DNA from: VAZQ01 sp050179645
Lineage (GTDB): Bacteria; Pseudomonadota; Alphaproteobacteria; Rhizobiales; Xanthobacteraceae
Reading direction: 5' to 3'
DNA: 47,122 nucleotides
NCBI GenBank assembly: GCA_050179645.1
Contig: JBFXEX010000038.1
Location: 1-47,122 of the forward strand
Made by a program: the position numbers and the translations under genes
Notes under the pieces: generated by a model
Databases searched by the model: none
What the model was told of the DNA's origin: nothing
What the model saw: the letters and a program-made list of their open reading frames with translations, nothing else
In this document: piece by piece, positions 32,501 through 40,340 of the stretch
How positions within the stretch are numbered: the stretch's first letter is position 1
How the letters are laid out: every line of letters starts with the position of its first letter

Positions 32501-32523
32501 ATGTGACGCACTTCACATATGGC
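32496..32523. promoter_or_regulatory. Perfect CRP-type palindrome, site B
   Basis: GCCATATGTGA (32496-32506), spacer CGCACT, TCACATATGGC (32513-32523): 11-base perfect arms around the CRP core TGTGA-N6-TCACA. Its centre (32509.5) is 41.5 bases from a predicted transcript start at 32551 with a -10-like TACACT at 32539-32544. It also covers the possible start of the minus-strand gene. Confidence 0.65.
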
Positions 32524-32550
32524 GCGTCCGGCCTGCCCTACACTGCGAAT

Positions 32551-32626
32551 CAGGCTCCAGGGCATCCTGAGCAGCTCCTCCCAACTCAAAGGGCCGCGCA
32601 CAAGCCACGTGCTGGGGCCCTTTTTT
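32551..32626 (+). ncRNA. Candidate small RNA with CTCCTCCC anti-ribosome-site loop
   Basis: About 76 bases. A first hairpin-like segment, CAGGCTCCAGGGCATCCTG, is followed by a TGAG/CTCA stem (32568-32571 with 32585-32588) whose loop holds CTCCTCCC at 32575-32582. An intrinsic terminator ends it. The promoter is a CRP-type site centred at -41.5 with a -10 at the right place. Loops with this motif define the alphaproteobacterial 'cuckoo' (alpha-r14) and CcsR stress RNAs, which resemble an anti-Shine-Dalgarno sequence. This candidate has the same plan; family membership by sequence was not tested. No protein reading is plausible. Confidence 0.6.
32588..32626 (+). terminator. Rho-independent terminator
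   Basis: AAAGGGCC (32588-32595) pairs with GGCCCTTT (32616-32623). An inner GCAC/GTGC stem (32598-32601 with 32609-32612) stacks above it. A run of six T starts at 32621. No protein gene ends just upstream on this strand, which points to an RNA gene. Confidence 0.8.
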
Positions 32627-32670
32627 CTTGTTCGGCCTGAGAGCGTTCGACCGGGATTAGTTCGCTCTTG

Positions 32671-32686
32671 TGTGACCTTCATCACA
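32671..32686 (+). promoter_or_regulatory. Perfect CRP-type palindrome, site C
   Basis: TGTGACCTTCATCACA: exact half-sites, 6-base spacer, centred at 32678.5. At 41.5 bases further lies 32720, preceded by a -10-like CATGAT at 32708-32713. The small gene at 32744 follows. Confidence 0.6.
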
Positions 32687-32743
32687 GTTCGGGATCGCCT
32701 ACGGTGCCATGATGAACGTGTCGACCAGCGACGGAGAACCGCC

Positions 32744-32941
32744 ATGACCAACACTCCGGAGAGATTTCTGCTCACGTTCGAGATACCGGCCATCCTTGCG
32801 ATCAGCACGCTTCTGATCGCGGCTGCGGCGGCGACCGATCACGGGCCATGGCATGCAACGACCGTGCTGTTTACGGCCGCGATCGTCGCCGTGTCATTTG
32901 CGCTCGGTGCGGCAATCAAGTATCGCCATCGATGGTCGTAG
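32744..32941 (+). CDS. Small two-helix membrane protein (65 aa), unknown
   Basis: The ATG at 32744 has GGAG about eight bases upstream. The 65-residue product has two hydrophobic helices, IPAILAISTLLIAAAAA and WHATTVLFTAAIVAVSFALGAAI, joined by TDHGP, and ends in a basic KYRHRWS. Both ends are probably cytoplasmic. A CRP-type site and matched -10 lie directly upstream. Family not recognised. Confidence 0.6.
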   Translation: MTNTPERFLLTFEIPAILAISTLLIAAAAATDHGPWHATTVLFTAAIVAVSFALGAAIKYRHRWS

Positions 32942-33228
32942 TGCGACTGCACTCGCCCAGGCCGAATCGGCATCAGAAATCGTAGCGGCCCCGGCGCCGG
33001 GACTTCAATGTCCTTGACGGGCGATTCATGCTCCGCCGGCGGTCGCATTTCTTGCGCCAGTACTCCCCGCAAGACTTGCCGCGCCGCCTGATACGTTCGA
33101 CCGTGGCACATTCGCGGACATGGTCACGCGACCGGCTCGTCCTCTTTCTGGCATGCAGTACCGTTGCGTGGCTGACCGCCGAAGCGGCAGCTACCATAAC
33201 CCCTTTCATGCAACTGAGACGAACGCGC
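32942..33228. other. Intergenic stretch with no supported gene
   Basis: Open frames on both strands are arginine-rich and lack ribosome sites. Nothing is recognised until the phnE remnant begins at about 33229. Confidence 0.4.
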
Positions 33229-33373
33229 GCTGGGGGCATTGGCCAGGAACTGAAGGGGCGCTACGATATATTACAGTCACGTGGGCACGATACTGATCGT
33301 GATCTTCATCATCGTCTTTCTGCTCGATCAACTGTCTGCACGTCTCCAGCCCCAGTCTTCAACAAAGCAGTAA
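33229..33373 (+). pseudogene. Frameshifted C-terminal remnant of a PhnE-type permease
   Basis: At 33229-33270 one frame reads AGGIGQELKGRYDI, a signature of the PhnE cytoplasmic loop and following helix. The reading then continues in another frame from 33272: YSHVGTILIVIFIIVFLLDQ, then LSARLQ, the last PhnE helix and tail, ending at TAA 33371-33373. A one-base indel near 33270 separates the two. The upstream 220 residues of a permease are absent. It sits directly before an intact phnD-phnC-phnE-phnE cluster, suggesting an older transporter gene decayed here. Confidence 0.6.
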
Positions 33374-33388
33374 CCGAGGATCACATCC

Positions 33389-34357
33389 ATGCTCGAAAGG
33401 TTTCTCGCCTCAGTCGTTGGCGGTCTCCTGGCCGCCGCCACTGCCATCGGTGTCGCTCATGCGGAGTTCAAGCTCGACAGCCGATATACGGATACTAATG
33501 GCGACATGGTCGCGGATACTCCGACCGACCCGAAGCAATGGGTCGATCCGGCGACGCTGGTATTCGCCTATACGCCGGTCGAGGATCCGGCCGTCTACGC
33601 CAAGGCCTGGCAGGGCTTTCTCGAACACATGGCCAAGGTCACAGGCAAGAAGGTCGTGTTCTTCCCGGTCCAGTCGAACGCCGCGCAGCTTGAGGCGATG
33701 CGGGCCGGACGGCTCCATGTCGCAGGCTTCAACACCGGGTCCAATCCGATTGCGGTCGCTTGCGCCGGGTTCGTCCCGTTCACGATGATGGCGTCGAAAG
33801 ACGACAAGTTCGGCTACGAGATGGAGATCATCACGTATCCGGGCTCCGGCGTCGAAAAGGTCGAGGACATCAAGGGAAAGAAGCTTGCGTTCACGTCGGA
33901 AACGTCGAATTCAGGCTACAAGGCGCCGTCGGCGTTGCTGCGGGAGCAATTCAAGCTCGTCGCCGGCAAGGATTTCGAGCCCGTCTTCTCCGGCAAGCAC
34001 GACAACTCAGTCCTCGGCGTCGCCAACAAAGACTACCCGGCGGCGGCGGTTGCCAACTCGGTCATGTATCGTATGATTGCCCGCAACGTCATCAAGGCAG
34101 ATCAGGTCAAGACGATCTACAAGTCACAGACATTCCCGACGACGGGTTATGGATATGTCTACAACCTGAAGCCGGAGCTCGCGGCCAAGGTGAAGGAGGC
34201 GTTCTTTACCTTCAACTGGGACGGTTCCACGCTACTCGCCGAGTTCAAGAACACCGAGCCGCCGCAGGAAAAGTTCATCCCGATCACCTTCAAGGAGCAC
34301 TGGGCTGTGGTCCGGCAGATCGACCAAGCGCTCGGGGTATCGTATGCCTGCAAGTGA
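33389..34357 (+). CDS. phnD: Phosphate/phosphonate ABC transporter solute-binding protein
   Basis: A 322-residue periplasmic protein. Signal peptide MLERFLASVVGGLLAAATAIGVAHA (cut near residue 25), then LVFAYTPVEDPAVYAKAWQGFLEHMAKVTGK, FFPVQSNAAQLEAMRAGRLHVAGFNTGSNPIAV and the hallmark KLAFTSETSNSGYKAPSALL (S-T-S-G type oxyanion-binding loop). The family binds phosphonates, phosphite or phosphate esters; the ligand cannot be read by eye. It is followed after 15 bases by phnC. No phn C-P lyase or ptx oxidation genes are in the window. Confidence 0.92.
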   Translation: MLERFLASVVGGLLAAATAIGVAHAEFKLDSRYTDTNGDMVADTPTDPKQWVDPATLVFAYTPVEDPAVYAKAWQGFLEHMAKVTGKKVVFFPVQSNAAQLEAMRAGRLHVAGFNTGSNPIAVACAGFVPFTMMASKDDKFGYEMEIITYPGSGVEKVEDIKGKKLAFTSETSNSGYKAPSALLREQFKLVAGKDFEPVFSGKHDNSVLGVANKDYPAAAVANSVMYRMIARNVIKADQVKTIYKSQTFPTTGYGYVYNLKPELAAKVKEAFFTFNWDGSTLLAEFKNTEPPQEKFIPITFKEHWAVVRQIDQALGVSYACK

Positions 34358-34372
34358 TGCCGCGACCCTTCG

Positions 34373-35200
34373 ATGTTGAAGGTCGAGGGCCTTAAGAAAA
34401 TCTATGGAACAGGCGATGCTGCCCTGCGCGGCGTCGACCTGTCCGTCGGCAAGGGACAGGTCATCGGCTTGATCGGTCCGTCGGGCGCCGGAAAATCGAC
34501 CTTGATCCGGTGTATCAATCGCCTGGTCGAGCCGACTGCCGGCAAGGTCTTGCTCGGCAACACGGACGTGACCGCGCTTGGCCGCCGCGATCTGCGCCGC
34601 ATCAGGCGGCGGATCGGCATGATCTTTCAGGAATTCGCGCTGGTGGAACGCCTCTCCGTGATGGAGAACGCGCTCTCAGGACGTCTCGGCTATGTGGGCT
34701 TCTGGGCGAGCTGGTTCCGGCGCTTCCCCGCGGACGATATCCAAAAGGCCTTCGCCGTGCTCGACCGCGTCGGTTTGATGGATCACGTGGACAAGCGCGC
34801 GGATGCGCTGTCCGGCGGCCAGCGCCAGCGCGTCGGCATCGCCCGGGCGTTGATCCAGGAGCCGGACTTGCTGCTGGTGGACGAACCGACGGCAAGTCTC
34901 GATCCAAAGACGTCGCGGCAGGTCATGCGACTCCTCATCGAGGTCTGCACGGAGCGCGGTCTGGCAACCATCGTCAACATTCACGACGTCGGATTGGCAC
35001 AGATGTTCTTGCCACGGATCGTCGGTCTGCGGGCCGGCGAAGTGGTGTACGACGGCCCGACGGCCGGTCTCACCGCGGATGTCTTGACGCGGATCTATGG
35101 CGAAGAGGACTGGACGCAGACGGCGGCTGCGGACGACGATCGGGACACGGCTGCCGATCTCGTCTCCGAAACCGAACGGCGCATTGCCGGTGCCGCATGA
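34373..35200 (+). CDS. phnC: Phosphonate ABC transporter ATP-binding protein
   Basis: A 275-residue ABC ATPase with Walker A GPSGAGKST at about 35-43, Q-loop FQEFALVERLSV, signature ALSGGQRQRVGIARAL, Walker B LLLVDEPTASLD and H-loop NIHDVGLA. VMENALSGRLGYVGFWASWFRRF after the Q-loop is typical of PhnC. The C-terminus extends about 25 acidic residues past the usual end. Its TGA overlaps the ATG of the first phnE (ATGA), showing translational coupling. Confidence 0.95.
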   Translation: MLKVEGLKKIYGTGDAALRGVDLSVGKGQVIGLIGPSGAGKSTLIRCINRLVEPTAGKVLLGNTDVTALGRRDLRRIRRRIGMIFQEFALVERLSVMENALSGRLGYVGFWASWFRRFPADDIQKAFAVLDRVGLMDHVDKRADALSGGQRQRVGIARALIQEPDLLLVDEPTASLDPKTSRQVMRLLIEVCTERGLATIVNIHDVGLAQMFLPRIVGLRAGEVVYDGPTAGLTADVLTRIYGEEDWTQTAAADDDRDTAADLVSETERRIAGAA

Positions 35201-36012
35201 GCACGGTCGCTGCGGCGAGTAGCTATCCGCGCCGCTGGCGTCGACCGCCGCTGATCGCCAGTGCGCGGCTGCGCTGGATTCTCGTGCTGGGCGCACTGGC
35301 CTATCTGGTTGTTGGATTCGGCACCGTCGAGGTCAATTGGGCGCGTGTCTCCGAAGGGCTCACGCGCGGCGTGCGCTTTCTCTCCGGTTTTCTCGTGCCG
35401 GATTTCACGTCGCGCTGGAGCGATATCCAACAGGGCATGATCGAAAGCCTGACCATGACGGTCACGTCGACCGTCGCCGGCATTGCCTTGTCGGTGCCGT
35501 TCGGTTTGGGTGCGGCGCGCAATCTGGCTCCGGCATGGCTTTACCTGGTGTGCCGTGCCGTCATCGCCTTCGCCAGGAGCTTCCAGGAGATCATCATCGC
35601 GATCTTCTTCGTGGCGATGTTCGGTTTCGGTCCGTTCGCGGGCTTTCTGACGTTGTCGCTGTCGACCATCGGCTTTCTTGCCAAGCTGCTCGCCGACGAC
35701 ATCGAGGAAGCCGATCACGCGCAGATCGAGGCGATCCGCGCGACCGGGGCCTCCTGGTGGCAGGTGGTGACCTGGGCGGTCGCACCGCAGGTGATGCCGC
35801 GCCTCGTCGGGCTTTCGCTCTACCGCCTCGACATCAATTTCAGGGAGTCGGCCGTCGTCGGCATCGTCGGCGCCGGCGGCATCGGTGCGACGCTCAACAC
35901 CGCGCTCGACCGGTATGAATTCGACAGCGCCGCCGCCATTCTGCTGATGATCATCGGGATCGTCATGGTGTGCGAGTACGGGTCCAGCCTCATTCGTCGC
36001 AGGATTCAATAG
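35197..36012 (+). CDS. phnE: Phosphonate ABC transporter permease 1
   Basis: A 271-residue inner-membrane permease. After a basic start it has about six hydrophobic segments. The cytoplasmic EAA loop is IEEADHAQIEAIRATGASWWQVVTWAVAPQVMP, where the ATPase docks, followed by FRESAVVGIVGAGGIGATLN near the end. The frame is open far upstream inside phnC, but the ATG overlapping the phnC stop gives the right length. Its TAG overlaps the GTG of the second permease. Confidence 0.94.
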   Translation: MSTVAAASSYPRRWRRPPLIASARLRWILVLGALAYLVVGFGTVEVNWARVSEGLTRGVRFLSGFLVPDFTSRWSDIQQGMIESLTMTVTSTVAGIALSVPFGLGAARNLAPAWLYLVCRAVIAFARSFQEIIIAIFFVAMFGFGPFAGFLTLSLSTIGFLAKLLADDIEEADHAQIEAIRATGASWWQVVTWAVAPQVMPRLVGLSLYRLDINFRESAVVGIVGAGGIGATLNTALDRYEFDSAAAILLMIIGIVMVCEYGSSLIRRRIQ

Positions 36013-36830
36013 TGCCGGTCTTTGCGCTTACAGATGAGCGCCGCGGTTGGCGGCAGTTGACACCGGCCGCAAGCCTGCTGCGCTTCGCCGGCTGGCTTTC
36101 GCTTGTCGCGCTCACCGTCTTCTGCTGGCGGGTGATGACCCAGGACACGATCTGGGCGTTTGTCGAAAGCGCGCCGCAGCAGGCTGCGGACATTTTCGGC
36201 CGCATGTTGCCGCCTCGATGGTCCTATGCGCAGCAGTTGTGGCGCCCGCTGTGGGATACGATCAACATCGCGACATTGGGGACGCTGATAGCGATCGTCC
36301 TGGCGACGCCGGTGGCATTTCTGGCGGCGCGCAATACAACGCCGAGCGTCGTCCTGGTGCGGCCGATCGCGCTGTTCATCATTGTCGCATCCCGCTCGAT
36401 CAATGCGCTGATCTGGGGCCTGCTGCTGGTTTCGATCGTCGGCCCCGGCGTCATGGCAGGGATCATCGCGATTGCGCTGCGCTCGATCGGCTTCATCGGC
36501 AAGCTGCTCTACGAGGCCATCGAGGAGATCGATGAGAGCCAGGTCGAGGCCATCCGCGCCACTGGTGCGAGCCCGGGACAGGTCATGATCTATGGGATCG
36601 TACCGCAGATCATGCCCGCCTTCGCCTCGATCAACGTGTTCCGCTGGGACATCAACATTCGCGAGTCAACCGTCCTCGGCCTCGTCGGTGCCGGCGGGCT
36701 GGGGCTGGCGCTTGAGTCGTCGCTCAATGTGCTGGCGTGGCCACAGGTGACGGTCATTCTGATGATGATCTTCGCGACGGTCATCGTCAGCGAGTGGATC
36801 TCCGCCAAAGTTCGGCATGCGATCATCTAA
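36012..36830 (+). CDS. phnE: Phosphonate ABC transporter permease 2
   Basis: A 272-residue permease starting at GTG 36012, which overlaps the previous stop (TAGTG). It shows the same fold: IEEIDESQVEAIRATGASPGQVMIYGIVPQIMP is the EAA loop, then IRESTVLGLVGAGGLGLALES. The pair probably forms a heterodimeric channel with PhnC and PhnD. The two permeases are clearly diverged, not a recent duplication. Confidence 0.94.
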   Translation: MPVFALTDERRGWRQLTPAASLLRFAGWLSLVALTVFCWRVMTQDTIWAFVESAPQQAADIFGRMLPPRWSYAQQLWRPLWDTINIATLGTLIAIVLATPVAFLAARNTTPSVVLVRPIALFIIVASRSINALIWGLLLVSIVGPGVMAGIIAIALRSIGFIGKLLYEAIEEIDESQVEAIRATGASPGQVMIYGIVPQIMPAFASINVFRWDINIRESTVLGLVGAGGLGLALESSLNVLAWPQVTVILMMIFATVIVSEWISAKVRHAII

Positions 36831-36946
36831 GGCTGTTTGCTACGATTCGACGTCGCTCGGTCGGCCGCCGGGTGGCGAACGGCTTTGACCGGGCTTCACT
36901 CATCGGTGCATCCTGTGCAACCACGCAATGCCACGGAGCTCGCCCG

Positions 36947-38284
36947 ATGAGCCGCGCCGATTTTCGCCCGTTCGTTCCCCTGCCGGGGCAGTCGCGGATC
37001 TCCGGCGCGACGCCGCGCGCCCACACCGCCGTCCGTCTGCAGAGCCCGCGCGCCGCCGACCTGTTCGGCACCTGGGCCAAGCTCGCCGAGGCCCCGTTCA
37101 AGGGCATCACCACCGACGGCGTGATCAGGCCGGGCTTGTTCTCGCTCGAACCGGCCGATGCCCCGACCGACGCGATGCTCGCCGCCGTCGACATGCTGCT
37201 GCGGCAGCTCTCGCCGGAACAGCGCGCCAAGACGACCTTCCCGGTGGAATCGCGGATCTGGCAGCAATGGCAGAACACCGAGAACTATATCGAGGACTAC
37301 GGGCTGCGGCTCGACGAGGTGCCACAACCGATCCGCGACGCGACGATGGCGGTGCTGCAGGCGAGCCTGAGCGCGAAAGGCTTCGAGGTGTCGCGGTCGG
37401 TAATGAAGCTCAACCGCTTCCTCGGCGACCTCGTCGGCGGCCCCGAAGTGCTGGGCGAATGGGCCTACACGTTCTGCCTGTTCGGGACGCCGTCGCCGTC
37501 GGAGCCGTGGGGCTGGCAGTTGTTCGGCCACCACCTCTGCCTCAGTTGCCTTGTCATCGGCCGGCAGATGGTGCTGACGCCAACGTTTCTGGGCGCTGAG
37601 CCCGTCTATGCGGATGCCGGCCCGTTCGCCGGCACGCGCCTGTTCGAGGACGAGGAGCGCACCGGCCTAGAACTGATGCGGTCGCTGTCGCCGCAGCAGC
37701 AGGAGATCGCACTGGTCTCCCGTTCGATGAGCGGCAACGACCTGCCGCCCGGCCGCTGGCATTTCGCCGACCACCTGCATCTCGGCGGCGCGCACCAGGA
37801 CAACCGCATCGTGCCGCTGGAAGGCCTGCGCGGCAACGGACTGTCGGCGCTGCAGCGGCGCAATCTGATGGACCTGGTGTCGGCCTATGTGGCGCCGCTG
37901 CCGCCCGGCCCGCACGCCGCGCGGATGAACGAAGTCGAGCGCCATCTCGGCGAAACCCACTTCTGCTGGATTGGCGGCTACGACGAAGTCAGCCCGTTCT
38001 ATTACCGCATCCAGAGCCCGGTCATCTTCATCGAGTTCGACCATCACTCCGGGGTGTTCCTGACCAACAAGGAGCCGGCCAAGTTCCACGTCCACACGCT
38101 GGTGCGCACACCGAACGGCAACGACTACGGCGTCGACCTGTTACGCCTGCACTACGCCCATTCGCACGCCCAGCATGGCAAGCATCATCATGGCGACGGC
38201 GAGCACGATCACCACCATCATCATGGCGACGGCGAGCCCCACCATCACCATGGCGACGGCGATCACGGTCATCGTCATGACTAG
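36947..38284 (+). CDS. DUF3500 family protein with histidine-rich tail
   Basis: A 445-residue protein. Family features are TFPVESRIWQQWQNTE, GWQLFGHHLCLSCLVIGRQM, LTPTFLGAEPVYADAGPFAGTRLFEDEE and HFCWIGGYDEVSPFYYRIQS, as in DUF3500 proteins of unknown activity. It has no signal peptide, so it is probably cytoplasmic. The last 45 residues are mostly H, G, D and E in repeats of HHHHGDGE type, a likely metal-binding (Ni, Zn, Cu) segment or internal tag-like spacer. It follows the phn operon by 116 bases, but no link to phosphonates is evident. An extension upstream of 36947 is arginine-rich and not used. Confidence 0.85.
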   Translation: MSRADFRPFVPLPGQSRISGATPRAHTAVRLQSPRAADLFGTWAKLAEAPFKGITTDGVIRPGLFSLEPADAPTDAMLAAVDMLLRQLSPEQRAKTTFPVESRIWQQWQNTENYIEDYGLRLDEVPQPIRDATMAVLQASLSAKGFEVSRSVMKLNRFLGDLVGGPEVLGEWAYTFCLFGTPSPSEPWGWQLFGHHLCLSCLVIGRQMVLTPTFLGAEPVYADAGPFAGTRLFEDEERTGLELMRSLSPQQQEIALVSRSMSGNDLPPGRWHFADHLHLGGAHQDNRIVPLEGLRGNGLSALQRRNLMDLVSAYVAPLPPGPHAARMNEVERHLGETHFCWIGGYDEVSPFYYRIQSPVIFIEFDHHSGVFLTNKEPAKFHVHTLVRTPNGNDYGVDLLRLHYAHSHAQHGKHHHGDGEHDHHHHHGDGEPHHHHGDGDHGHRHD

Positions 38285-38301
38285 CGGAGTCGAGGGGCTG
38301 C

Positions 38302-38456
38302 CGTGATTGCGCCCTCCCCTTGGGGGAGAGGGCAGCCGCAGCGTTTCAACGACAAGGAGTGGGTGAGGGGTTCAACGCGCGTGGCCGTTCACCCAGTCCG
38401 ACCATGCTGAGATAACGGTGCAGCCCTCTCCCCCGAGGGAAGAGGGCGCAATCACG
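38302..38456. repeat. 155-bp palindromic dispersed repeat, copy 1
   Basis: Outer arms CGTGATTGCGCCCTC (38302-38316) and GAGGGCGCAATCACG (38442-38456) are perfect inverted repeats. Each side also contains its own CCCTC...GAGGG hairpin. A similar element is at 41584-41734, sharing AGAGGGCAGCCGCAGCG, GAGTG and GTGAGGGG phrases in the middle. No transposase reading is present, so it is REP/MITE-like. Confidence 0.75.
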
Positions 38457-38548
38457 ATGACCGCGGCGGCGGTCACTGATTTATCGCGGTGCTTGAGACG
38501 CAATCGTACTTCGGCCGGTCCCGGAATGACCCCTCTTTTGATAACCTG

Positions 38549-38767
38549 CTAGCCCTTCACGTGATCTGCGGCCTGGGGCTCGGCTTCGGTCTGCGGTGCG
38601 ACCGACATGGAGATTTCGCGCCGGCACGCATAGCACTCGAACACCTGGGTTTCATATCCGGCGCCGCGTCGCGGATCGGGCATGCGTCCCGTCAGAATCA
38701 TCGGCTCCGCGCAGGTCTCGCAGATCGGCCGCTTGGGCTCCGGAAAGTCCAATCCAAACAGCTTCAT
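38549..38767 (-). CDS. Small zinc-ribbon-like protein (72 aa), unknown
   Basis: From the ATG at 38767 (AGAGG about six bases upstream) the 72-residue product reads MKLFGLDFPEPKRPICETCA, with CETC at 16-19 and later CYAC in FECYACRREISMSV. Two CxxC pairs about 30 residues apart suggest a zinc ribbon. The frame is open further upstream but that part is basic and unlikely to be coding. Function unknown. Confidence 0.65.
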   Translation of the reverse strand: MKLFGLDFPEPKRPICETCAEPMILTGRMPDPRRGAGYETQVFECYACRREISMSVAPQTEAEPQAADHVKG

Positions 38768-39041
38768 CGCTGGCCTCTTACCCCAACGGTGGAAATTGCG
38801 CGGGAGCCTAACGAAGGCCAAGAGCCTTGTCGAGGCTGTGCGGTATGCCGTTCCGGCATTGGCCCATTGCTTGCCCAGCCAAAGGTCCGGGCCGGCCATG
38901 GTGCGCTTTCGGCGAACAATCGGCGCTACACGCACAATTGGTATGATTCTCGCTTCGGCGACATGATCGGCGACTTGTCATAAAAGCGAATTAGTGTGGA
39001 TGTTCGGACAATCCGTTCACCAAGTTCAGGATCCGCTCGCT

Positions 39042-39584
39042 ATGCAGGATGTGATCGCCACGCCATTTTCGTTGTCGCAAGCGTGCGTCCCCGCCCTCGA
39101 GGTCGGCCTGAATGCGCTGTCCGGCGTGCTCGAGGCGGGTGCCAGGCTTGCGGCCGAAAAGGACATGGCCCCCGCGATCCTGCTCGGCTGGCGGCTGGCC
39201 CCCGACATGCTTCCGCTCATCCGGCAGGTTCAGATCGCCGCCGACCTGGCGAAGAACGGCACGGCCCGCCTCGCCGATATCAAGCCCCCCTACTTCGAGG
39301 ACAACGAGACGTCGATCGATCACCTCAAGGCGCGGCTCGCCAGGGTCGTCACCTTCGTCCAATCCGTCGACCGCAGCCGGATCGACAGCGCCGGAGAGCG
39401 CGAGATCACCTTCCCGCTGGGTCCCGACAACAAGGGCTGCATGAAGGGCGACGACTATCTCATGCACTTCCTGCTGCCGAACTTCCACTTCCACTGCACC
39501 GTCGCATACGCGATCCTGCGCCAGTGCGGGGCCGACATCGGCAAGAGCGACTACATCGGCGACATCCCCATTACGATTACATGA
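39042..39584 (+). CDS. DUF1993 family protein
   Basis: A 180-residue helical protein. The order SLSQACVPALEVGLNALSGVLEAGARLA, LGWRLAPDMLPLIRQVQIAADLAKNGTARLAD, FEDNETSIDHLKARLARVVTFVQSVD and a C-terminal FLLPNFHFHCTVAYAILRQCGADIGKSDYIG match DUF1993, a DinB-like four-helix family with histidines that could bind metal. The ATG at 39042 has AGGA nine bases upstream; a GTG at 38994 would add 16 residues. No enzymatic role is known. Confidence 0.85.
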   Translation: MQDVIATPFSLSQACVPALEVGLNALSGVLEAGARLAAEKDMAPAILLGWRLAPDMLPLIRQVQIAADLAKNGTARLADIKPPYFEDNETSIDHLKARLARVVTFVQSVDRSRIDSAGEREITFPLGPDNKGCMKGDDYLMHFLLPNFHFHCTVAYAILRQCGADIGKSDYIGDIPITIT

Positions 39585-39688
39585 TCGTGCCGGCCGCGCG
39601 GCTGCGGGGCCACTGTTGCCCAAGCCGCTCCGCAGTGGTCCAATGACCCCGCTCATCAGGCCGCGATCGACGAGGCTTCAGTCAGACC

Positions 39689-40177
39689 ATGGGTATCTTC
39701 CGCCGGAAAGTGCCGAACCACTTCGTGCCGATCCACGCGCACAACGCCAACAGCAAGGACTGGGTCATCCTGCTGGAGGCCAGCACAATCGTCGGCCCCT
39801 CCCCCGATCGTCTGCGCATTGCCCACGCGACGCAGGAGCGCAGGGTGGTGAAGAAATACAACATCTTCCTGAGGGCCAAGCACTTCCTGGTCGTGGACGG
39901 CTACAACCCGCGAATTCACGCACTGTATTTCTGCCCGCAGCTCTACCGCTACGATGCCGACAAGAAGCTCGTGCCGCTGCAGGGCGACGAGATCGGCAAG
40001 GTCATCGCCCAATCGCTCGAAGCCGGGGTTGCGGAACGGCGGCCGTGGTACGGGCCGTCGGACAAGTTCCCCAACGAGCCGGTGATCAGCGGGCCGATGC
40101 AAGGCGAGTTCGACACCGTCGTCGTCGAAATGTCGAGCGCGCGCAGCGCCGCCGGCAAGCCGTCCCGCGACACCTAG
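39689..40177 (+). CDS. Hypothetical protein (162 aa)
   Basis: A soluble 162-residue protein: MGIFRRKVPNHFVPIHAHNA, then KDWVILLEASTIVG, NIFLRAKHFLVVDGYNPRIHALYFCPQLYRYDADKK, and a charged tail. It appears to be a mixed alpha/beta fold. The only ribosome-like site (GAGG) is 16 bases upstream, so the start is moderately sure. It was not recognised. It follows the DUF1993 gene on the same strand. Confidence 0.65.
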   Translation: MGIFRRKVPNHFVPIHAHNANSKDWVILLEASTIVGPSPDRLRIAHATQERRVVKKYNIFLRAKHFLVVDGYNPRIHALYFCPQLYRYDADKKLVPLQGDEIGKVIAQSLEAGVAERRPWYGPSDKFPNEPVISGPMQGEFDTVVVEMSSARSAAGKPSRDT

Positions 40178-40340
40178 CGCAACAACGCCGAAATCGCCGA
40201 TTGCGCGGCGCGTTCAAGCGCGGCGTCCGGACCGGCATCGCCAGCCGCGATGCGACCATAAGCCACCCGTCGTCCCGTGCCTCTTGTGAAGGTCGAGGCA
40301 GCAGCAGTATTGATCCATTCGAGACACGTGGGGGGTTTGG

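Noticed and set aside
32973..33239. Arginine/lysine-rich minus-strand frame as a gene
   Set aside because: No ribosome site, biased composition, and it overlaps the phnE remnant.
34510..35196. Long N-terminal extension of the first phnE inside phnC
   Set aside because: Permeases of this family are about 270 residues; the overlapping ATGA at 35197 is a classic coupled start.
36737..36946. 210-base N-terminal extension of the DUF3500 gene
   Set aside because: It overlaps the end of phnE, is arginine-rich and lacks a ribosome site.
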